Shown one piece after another: positions 7,543 through 12,342 of a DNA stretch of 15,628 bases (within the stretch, counting starts at the first letter, position 1; each line of letters begins with the position of its first letter). The position numbers and the translations under genes were made by a program. Origin of the DNA: JADJQU01 sp035490315 (lineage in GTDB: Bacteria; Planctomycetota; UBA1135; GCA-002686595); the NCBI GenBank assembly GCA_035490315.1, contig DATHET010000322.1:1-15628 (forward strand), in the 5' to 3' direction. The notes under the pieces are model-generated. The model was not told the DNA's origin, did no database searches, and saw only the letters and a list, made by a program, of their open reading frames with translations.

Positions 7543-7632
7543 ATTCGTCCGGAGTCGTGAGGCTTGCCTCGCCGGCGCACTGCGCCGGTGAGGCAAGCCG
7601 CACGACTCCGGACGAATTCACCTGACTCCGTA
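7528..7632. repeat. 105-base near-perfect palindromic element
   Basis: Bases 7528-7579 pair with 7581-7632 around a single central base, with 50 of 52 positions complementary. The exceptions are 7560/7600 (A/G) and 7571/7589 (G/T). The outer arm begins TACGGAGTCAGGTGAATTCG and contains GAATTC and TCCGGA; the inner arm is GC-rich. As RNA it would form an almost uninterrupted hairpin, and as DNA a cruciform. The left end overlaps the last codons of the dehydrogenase gene. A second, half copy lies at 9593-9650. No transposase gene is present, so this fits a non-autonomous, miniature or REP-like element moved by an enzyme encoded elsewhere; that is inference. A terminator role for the upstream gene is also possible. 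Confidence 0.9.
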
Positions 7633-7669
7633 CACGCATGGCGAGAATCGTCGGCGTGTCGCGCGGGGA

Positions 7670-7792
7670 TTATCTCGTCGGCGGCACGAAGCCAATGACG
7701 AGGTAGGTGAGCCACACAGTGCAGCCGCAGAGCATTGCGACCAAGATCCACTCCAACGATCGAAAGAAGCCGCGGGCCACTTGATGCGCCAT
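7670..7792 (-). CDS. 40-residue single-pass membrane protein
   Basis: The minus strand carries AGGAGG (7803-7798), five bases, then ATG at 7792, then 40 codons and TAA. The product has a basic amphipathic start (MAHQVARGFFRSLEW) followed by one hydrophobic helix with two cysteines (WILVAMLCGCTVWLTYLVIG) and a short FVPPTR tail. The canonical ribosome binding site at ideal spacing plus a clean membrane-protein composition make it more convincing than its length suggests. It faces the palindromic element and diverges from the pirin gene. I do not recognise the family. The topology is probably N-terminus inside, given the Arg residues before the helix. Confidence 0.7.
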   Translation of the reverse strand: MAHQVARGFFRSLEWILVAMLCGCTVWLTYLVIGFVPPTR

Positions 7793-7797
7793 GGGAA

Positions 7798-7803
7798 CCT
7801 CCT
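7798..7803 (-). promoter_or_regulatory. Shine-Dalgarno AGGAGG of the 40-residue membrane protein
   Basis: A full AGGAGG on the minus strand, five bases from the ATG at 7792. It is the best ribosome binding site in the window and decides that this very short frame is a gene. Confidence 0.7.
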
Positions 7804-7992
7804 GGGGTCCGGACAAGCCGGACGTCCGTCGAGGTCCGTTCCGCGGCGAGCGGAGGGGGAAGGGTTCATCGATGGAAGCGAGTCCCCGGACATAAGTCCT
7901 GTTTTCTCAGGGCCTTGAGCGCGGTGTCTGGATGGGGAACGTACAGTGTCAGGCGGCTCCGTCCGGGGGCATGCAACTTGACTCCCCCTGAG

Positions 7993-8034
7993 CTCCGCGC
8001 AGGCAAGGCGAGCGGCACCACGAGCGATGACGTC
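7993..8034. repeat. Possible degenerate copy of the palindromic element's arm
   Basis: Aligned without gaps to the reverse complement of the half copy at 9593-9650, about 28 of 42 bases match, with the best stretch CGCGCAGGC. It lies in the 289-base space between the 40-residue membrane gene and the pirin gene, which otherwise shows nothing but candidate promoter sequence. The match is weak for GC-rich DNA. Confidence 0.22.
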
Positions 8035-8037
8035 GGC

Positions 8038-8043
8038 TAGGAT
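8038..8043 (+). promoter_or_regulatory. Candidate -10 element (TAGGAT) for the pirin gene
   Basis: TAGGAT in the context GGCTAGGAT lies 38 bases before the ATG at 8082. The spacing matches that seen for two other genes in the window. No clear -35 element is visible. Confidence 0.3.
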
Positions 8044-8081
8044 CGCCGTTCTACAGCTCCGACTCCTAGGAGCCCGAGCCC

Positions 8082-9089
8082 ATGCAATCCGATCAGCCAT
8101 CGTGGGACGAGGCCCGCATCGACGAGACGCTGGCCGATTCGTTCCCCGCCAGCGATCCGCCGAGTTGGACACTTGGCAGCGCCCACGCCCCTGACGAGCG
8201 AGCCGTCGAGGGCTGGCTACCGGCTCGTTCGCGCCCCGTCGAATCGCTCGAAGTGGGCCGTGTCCTGCCGGCGCGGACGCGCCGGATGGTCGGCCCATTT
8301 GCATTCTTCGACCACCTGGGGCCTGCTCGCTTCGCTCCCGGGCAGGGAATCGACGTGCGACCCCACCCGCACATCGGACTCGCGACGGTGACGTATCTGT
8401 TTTCGGGCGAGCTGCGTCATCGTGACAGCCTTGGCTCGGAGCAAGCCATCCGACCCGCCGCTGTGAACTGGATGACGGCCGGACGAGGCATCGTGCACTC
8501 CGAGCGCACACCGCAGCGCACGCGAGAGCGCGAGTCGACGGTTCACGGCCTCCAATTGTGGGTCGCTCTGCCGCGCGCGCGAGAGGACGGCGAGCCGCAG
8601 TTTTCGCACTACCCGGCGGAGATGCTTCCCGAGCACGAGGATCGTGGAACACAGGTGAGGGTCCTGGCAGGTGAGGCCTACGGACTTACAGCACCCGTGC
8701 CTGTGGCATCGCCCCTATTCTACGTCGACGTCCGACTCGCGGCGGGGAGTCGCCTCGAGGTTCCGGGCGAATACGCCGAGCGCGCTGCCTATGTGATCGA
8801 AGGTGAAGTCAGCTGCGGCCAGGCAACGATCGCACCGCGGGTGATGGCCCTGTTCCGAGCGCGCGCTCCGGTTGCGCTGATCGCGCGCAGTCCGGCGCGG
8901 CTCGTGATTCTCGGTGGTGAACCGCTCGACGGCCCGCGATTCATCTGGTGGAACTTCGTCTCGAGCTCGAAGGAGCGCATCGTCGAAGCCGCTCGAGCCT
9001 GGCGCGACCGCGAGTTTCCGCCGGTGCCGGGAGATGAGATCGAATTCGTGCCGATGAGCGAAGATCCCAGGTTTCCGGCGGAGCGCTGA
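8082..9089 (+). CDS. Pirin-family bicupin protein
   Basis: 335 residues from the ATG at 8082, preceded by AGGAG with nine bases of spacing. Pirins are two-cupin, iron-binding cytoplasmic proteins; some members have quercetin dioxygenase activity and others are regulators or of unknown role. All four metal ligands of the N-terminal cupin are visible: His95 and His97 in RPHPHIGLATVTY, and His139 and Glu141 in GRGIVHSERTP. The residues around them (MVGPFAFFDHLGPARF, HGLQLWVALP) are typical. The second cupin covers about 195-300 and ends in GPRFIWWNFVSSSKERI, the family's usual closing motif. Unusually, residues 14-29 (DETLADSFPASDPPSW) match a short Ser/Pro-rich motif that I recall as a free-standing or N-terminal segment in many small bacterial proteins. 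It is not part of the pirin fold. The gene has its own promoter-like sequence and no operon partner. Confidence 0.95.
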   Translation: MQSDQPSWDEARIDETLADSFPASDPPSWTLGSAHAPDERAVEGWLPARSRPVESLEVGRVLPARTRRMVGPFAFFDHLGPARFAPGQGIDVRPHPHIGLATVTYLFSGELRHRDSLGSEQAIRPAAVNWMTAGRGIVHSERTPQRTRERESTVHGLQLWVALPRAREDGEPQFSHYPAEMLPEHEDRGTQVRVLAGEAYGLTAPVPVASPLFYVDVRLAAGSRLEVPGEYAERAAYVIEGEVSCGQATIAPRVMALFRARAPVALIARSPARLVILGGEPLDGPRFIWWNFVSSSKERIVEAARAWRDREFPPVPGDEIEFVPMSEDPRFPAER

Positions 9090-9180
9090 TGAGCGGGCCT
9101 GGAACGAGGAGTTCTTCGAATCGACGTGAAGACCTCGCCCACCCGGATGCGTTCGGCGCTTCTTCTGCCTCGTCGGTCCG

Positions 9181-9446
9181 TCATCGCGCGGCCGTCTCGA
9201 GCAGACCCACGATCTTCGCGTCGAGGTCTCTGGCGACCAGAAGGGCTGCCTGACTTCCGTAGGGAGCGAGGAGGACGCGCTGACGACGAAGCACGCGGAC
9301 TCCAACGCATGCTGTCGGATGTTGACCTCGGTCTGCTCGGAGAACAGCTCGCCGAAGATCGAACCCGGGTACATGGCCGAGTGGATCTGCTCGCCGTCGG
9401 GCATCATCACGTAGCGCGCCAGGGGATCGTAGTGCTCCCGGCTCCA
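9181..9446 (-). pseudogene. Remnant of a nitrilase-family gene
   Basis: One minus-strand frame (about 9446-9265) reads REHYDPLARYVMMPDGEQIH, then SAMYPG, then TEVNIRQHALESACFVVSAS. This is the region just after the catalytic Cys in aliphatic nitrilases (family pattern CWEHY.PLARY...GEQIH...R.HALE..CFV). A second frame (about 9262-9181) reads ALLVARDLDAKIVGL, like the ADLD segment nearer the C-terminus. The parts are out of frame and closer together than in intact nitrilases, the catalytic CW is replaced by SR, and the N-terminal half is not found upstream. There the sequence gives way to an unrelated stretch and then a half palindromic repeat. I read this as a truncated, frameshifted relic that makes no active enzyme. 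Confidence 0.6.
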
Positions 9447-9592
9447 AGGGATGCGCTCGCAATTCGTCCAGGAAGTGCTGGACCACGGCGGTCGTGCGGG
9501 TGTCTTGCATGCCCAGGCATTCTTCCACGCGATCGAGGATTCGTCCTCCCCTGTCGCCGCCGAAAATGCGCTCGGAAGACCTTGGGATCCAT
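9447..9592. other. Unassigned stretch between nitrilase remnant and half repeat
   Basis: A minus-strand frame here reads FGGDRGGRILDRVEECLGMQ followed by DTRTTAVVQHFLDELR, which has a natural helical composition and could be the end of another protein. I cannot name it, it has no clear start, and it fuses directly to the nitrilase remnant out of frame. It may be another gene fragment brought in by the same rearrangement. Confidence 0.3.
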
Positions 9593-9650
9593 TACGGAGT
9601 CGGGTGAATTCGTCCGGAGTCGTGCGGCGGGTCTCGCCTGCGCGCAGCAA
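9593..9650. repeat. Half copy of the palindromic element
   Basis: Bases 9593-9624 match 7528-7559 at 31 of 32 positions (the tenth base differs, A to G). The next 21 bases match at about 15, with a variable patch just after GTCGTG. The complementary right arm is not found downstream, so this copy cannot fold like the first. It lies upstream of a broken nitrilase gene. Confidence 0.8.
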
Positions 9651-9716
9651 CGGTTCGTCAGCGTTACCTGGCTCGCAAACCAAGGCGCGACCAGCCACTC
9701 CAGCGCATCGGACGAT

Positions 9717-9743
9717 GAATCCAGATCGGAGGGCTCTGGATTC
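9717..9743. other. Small hairpin in the leader region of the DUF4412 gene
   Basis: GAATCCAGA (9717-9725) and TCTGGATTC (9735-9743) form a perfect nine-base stem around a nine-base loop. It lies about 75 bases upstream of the candidate -10 of the next gene. It could be a terminator without a T-run or a regulator-binding palindrome. Confidence 0.35.
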
Positions 9744-9818
9744 GTCCAGGACGCTTACGCCAGGGGGGGCGGCGCGCTGCGCGTGCCGTGGGTCCTTCGC
9801 AACGCTCACGCCCGGTGC

Positions 9819-9824
9819 TAGCCT
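9819..9824 (+). promoter_or_regulatory. Candidate -10 element (TAGCCT) for the DUF4412 gene
   Basis: TAGCCT in the context GTGCTAGCCT lies 38 bases before the ATG at 9863. TTCGCA sits 17 bases upstream as a possible weak -35. The spacing to the start matches two other genes here. Confidence 0.35.
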
Positions 9825-9862
9825 CTCGCCATCCTGCTCAGGCAACTACCAAGGAGATTTCC

Positions 9863-10702
9863 ATGCGTTTCACCGCGAAAGTCGCGCTCGTCGCGATTCT
9901 CTCCGCTCCCGCGTTCTGCGCCGACGTCGTCATCACGAAATCGAAGCACTCGGACGCCATGAAGATGCCCGGCAACGAGCAACCGGCCAAGGACACGACC
10001 GAGACGACTTGGATCGGCAAGGACCGCATGCGGATCGAGGACGGTGACCAGGTCACCATCATCCGCGCGGACCAGAAGAAGATGTACATGCTCGACATGA
10101 AGGCCAAGACCGCGTCGACGATCGACCTGCCCTTCGACTTGAAGAAATACATCCCCGCCGAGCAAGCGGAGATGATGGAACCCTTCATGTCGCAGATCAA
10201 AGTCACGATCACGCCGTCGACCGAGACGAAGAAGATCAAAGAGTGGACGGCGACCAAGTATACGATGACCCAGACGATGCCGATGCCGATGGGCGGCGGG
10301 ATCACGCAAGAGATCTGGGCGACGAAAGACGTTCAGGCCGATACGGCGGCGCTCAACGACCTGTTCGCGACGGCGATGTCGACAGGCATGGGCGGCGCCG
10401 CGATGGCCAACGAGTACAAGAAGATCCAGGGCTTCCCGGTGCTCGTCGAACGCACCCAGAGCATGATGGGTCAGAGCTTCAAGTCGCGCGAAGAAGTCAA
10501 GTCGATCGAAACGAAGGACGCTCCGGAAGGCAGCTACGACGTGCCGAAGGATTTCACAGCGAAGCCGTTCGATCCGATGGCCGGCGGCCCGATGGGTGGA
10601 GGCCCCGGTCGTCCTGGGGGCGGCGGAGGGAAGCCGGGTGGTCTGCCGCCGGGTGGGAAGCCCAAGGACAAGGGCGGCGCGGAGGGGTGGAAGCAGGACT
10701 GA
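9863..10702 (+). CDS. DUF4412-like secreted protein with Gly/Pro-rich tail
   Basis: 279 residues from the ATG at 9863, chosen because AAGGAG lies six bases upstream and a signal peptide begins there (MRFTAKVALVAILSAPAFCA, 1-20). Residues 21-235 show the pattern I associate with DUF4412 and similar lipoprotein-carrier-like beta folds: TTETTWIGKDRMRIEDGDQV, then IIRADQKKMYMLDMKAKT, then the segment EIWATKDVQ and YKKIQGFPVLVER. The family is thought to be exported; no enzyme activity is known to me. Residues 105-205 are rich in Met. From residue 237 the tail is low-complexity Gly/Pro/Lys (GGPMGGGPGRPGGGGGKPGG), ending in KPKDKGGAEGWKQD, which looks disordered and basic. The gene is monocistronic and converges on YCTAK copy 2, with 54 bases between the stops. 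Copper or other metal binding by the Met-rich part is possible but unproven. Confidence 0.85.
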   Translation: MRFTAKVALVAILSAPAFCADVVITKSKHSDAMKMPGNEQPAKDTTETTWIGKDRMRIEDGDQVTIIRADQKKMYMLDMKAKTASTIDLPFDLKKYIPAEQAEMMEPFMSQIKVTITPSTETKKIKEWTATKYTMTQTMPMPMGGGITQEIWATKDVQADTAALNDLFATAMSTGMGGAAMANEYKKIQGFPVLVERTQSMMGQSFKSREEVKSIETKDAPEGSYDVPKDFTAKPFDPMAGGPMGGGPGRPGGGGGKPGGLPPGGKPKDKGGAEGWKQD

Positions 10703-10756
10703 GCGCTCGCTGCTTTCGGCACGCAACCTCTTACCGTCCGTGCGAGCAATCTGGTC

Positions 10757-11794
10757 TCACGAACCGATCGTGAACTCCAGCCCGTCCGAGAGTGTCGAAT
10801 TGTTCGGCGCCAGGAATCCGTTGTCGCGGCCCCAGCACTGCGCGTCGACCAGGGTGCCTGGAACGCTCAAGTAAGCCGCCGGCGAGCCGCCGAGGGCGCC
10901 GACCGCGAAGGCATTCATGTCGAGCGAGTAGACGCCCGAGCAATCGTTCGGCGGGGGATTGCCGTGCGAGCTGATCGGGATCGAACGCTTGAGGGGAGTG
11001 TTGATGCAGCGCAGGCCCGCTTGGAACGGCACCGCGGCTCGACCGGCGTTGGTGTAGATCACCAGCCCCGGCTTGTTGTTGATGACATGACTCGCCGTGA
11101 TCGTGAAACCCGAGCCGGCCGTGGCGCTCGAGCAACCACTCCCGGCGATCGTCGGCGTGCAACCCAAGGAGTTGACTTTCGCGGTGCAGTAGACCGTCGA
11201 CGCGCAGCCCGTTCGAAAGACCAGGTCGTCGAAGTAGCAATCGGTCGAGGCGCCGACAGGTCGGTGTCCCTGAAGGCGGAATCGCACTTTGCGCGTGCCG
11301 ATCGGCATAGCACGCGCATCGCCGATCATGATCCATGTATTGAACGGCGAGAACACTCCGCTCGCGTAGGACTGGAGCACGCTCCCGCTCCCGTTGCGAA
11401 ACTCGATCACCAGGCTGCCAGAATCGACATTGCCGCTGAATTCATTGCTGCGGCCGACACCGGTGAACGAGCTGGTCACGGTTCCCGCATCGATCGCTGC
11501 CGACATGCCGGAGACGTCCACGTCCTGGCGCAACTCGTGGCTCCAGACTCCCGAAGGGCCGAATTGACCGGCGGTGAAGCTGAACGTACCCGAGTACACA
11601 GGCAAGGGGGTGGTGCTGACGCCGAACCCGTTGCCCAGGGGGTCGGTCCAGCCCGTCAAGTCGCCCGTCTCGGCGTTGCCGTTGATCAGCAGGTTCGACT
11701 GTGCCTGCGCGCGTGGGGCGAGGGTGCCAAGCAAGGCGACGCCGAGCGCGACGGTGGCCAAGACGGAGGGAAGTGAGAATTGTGACGGTCGCAT
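10757..11794 (-). CDS. Secreted protein with C-terminal YCTAK domain (copy 2)
   Basis: 345 residues from the ATG at 11794, with a signal peptide (1-32, ending PRAQAQ). Residues 33-198 are a beta-sandwich-like region that begins NLLINGNAETGDLTGWT, a pattern common at the start of carbohydrate-binding or PEP-CTERM-type exported modules, and ends in TDCYFDDLVF. This suggests a ligand-binding module but no specific substrate. Residues 202-345 are the YCTAKVNSLGCTP domain, about 70% identical by hand alignment to the end of the protein encoded at 4718-5845, with the conserved cysteines, GNPPPNDCSGVYS and WGRDNGF kept. The two genes are 4.9 kb apart in the same orientation, so the domain has been copied and joined to different front halves. 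There is no clear ribosome binding site. It diverges from the YdeI-like gene. Confidence 0.85.
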   Translation of the reverse strand: MRPSQFSLPSVLATVALGVALLGTLAPRAQAQSNLLINGNAETGDLTGWTDPLGNGFGVSTTPLPVYSGTFSFTAGQFGPSGVWSHELRQDVDVSGMSAAIDAGTVTSSFTGVGRSNEFSGNVDSGSLVIEFRNGSGSVLQSYASGVFSPFNTWIMIGDARAMPIGTRKVRFRLQGHRPVGASTDCYFDDLVFRTGCASTVYCTAKVNSLGCTPTIAGSGCSSATAGSGFTITASHVINNKPGLVIYTNAGRAAVPFQAGLRCINTPLKRSIPISSHGNPPPNDCSGVYSLDMNAFAVGALGGSPAAYLSVPGTLVDAQCWGRDNGFLAPNNSTLSDGLEFTIGS

Positions 11795-11940
11795 GGAGGC
11801 TCGAGGTCTGAGGGAGTTGGATGGATTCCACCGCTTCGATCCGGGATTGCGGCGGAGCGTTACGTTCTATCGCGGAACTGCTCCACTCGCAGCCAAGTAC
11901 AATACAAGTCGGGCAAGGATCGCGCAGCTTGAAGACTGTC

Positions 11941-12276
11941 GTGGCCAAGACTGCCAGCCAATGGCGCAAATGGCTCGACGGGCACCACGACTCCGAGTCC
12001 GAGGTGTGGCTCGTCTTCCACAAGCAGCACACTGGCGTCGCTTCGATTGCGTACCTGGACGCGCTCTTCCAAATGCCGGCAACACTTCATCCACGCATCC
12101 AGGCGGCATTGAAGAAGCACCCGACGGCACTGCGATGCTTCGAAGGTCTTGCCCCCTCGCACCGTCGGAAGTATGTCGGCTGGATCGGGTCCGCCAAGCG
12201 CGAGGAGACGAAGGCCAGGCGATTGCAGGAAGCGATCCGGCTGCTCAGCGCGGGAACGCCGCTGGGTCTCAAGTAG
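11941..12276 (+). CDS. YdeI/OmpD-associated family protein lacking its conserved core
   Basis: 111 residues from a GTG at 11941. The start VAKTASQWRKWLDGHHDSES, followed by EVWLVFHKQHTG, matches the usual N-terminus of the family, and LHPRIQAALKKHPTAL through KREETKARRLQEAIRLL to GLK matches its C-terminus. The frame is open to an ATG at 11821, but those 40 extra codons include rare low-GC codons (TTA, ATA, ACA) and have no family match. Between ALF and QMPATLHPRI the segment that normally contains the CFGW(I/V)D and FTPRRP...W motifs is absent, roughly 60 or more residues judged from the family's usual 180-200. The deletion keeps the reading frame. The family has been linked to bacteriocin or peptide resistance, mostly by association. 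The product is probably inactive, or reduced to the C-terminal helical part. It converges on the glycosyltransferase gene. Confidence 0.75.
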   Translation: MAKTASQWRKWLDGHHDSESEVWLVFHKQHTGVASIAYLDALFQMPATLHPRIQAALKKHPTALRCFEGLAPSHRRKYVGWIGSAKREETKARRLQEAIRLLSAGTPLGLK

Positions 12277-12342
12277 CTAGCGATCCGTGCAAGAGTCATC
12301 CACGGGCGTCGCGCGCATCGGTGATCGTCCGTACCGACTCAG

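Noticed and set aside
6115..7596. 493-codon minus-strand open frame opposite the dehydrogenase
   Set aside because: His/Arg/Asp-rich shadow translation; the plus strand encodes a clear MDR enzyme.
7528..7632. Palindrome as a plain Rho-independent terminator
   Set aside because: No T-run follows either arm, the stem is far longer than a terminator needs, and a second arm copy elsewhere points to a repeat family. A secondary terminator role stays possible.
7618..8652. 344-codon minus-strand open frame
   Set aside because: Overlaps both the short membrane gene and the pirin gene in another frame and reads as Arg/Ser/Pro low-information sequence.
9447..9592. C-terminal end of a LysR-type regulator
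   Set aside because: The stretch DTRTTAVVQHFLDELR loosely resembles LysR C-termini, but there is no supporting upstream sequence and the match is too short to name.
7528..9650. The two repeat copies as the ends of one transposon or genomic island
   Set aside because: The copies are in direct orientation relative to the left arm, the contents (small membrane gene, pirin, nitrilase remnant) include no transposase or recombinase, and the first copy is itself a complete palindrome.
9818..10726. 302-codon minus-strand open frame
   Set aside because: Antisense to the DUF4412-like gene, which has a signal peptide and a good ribosome binding site.
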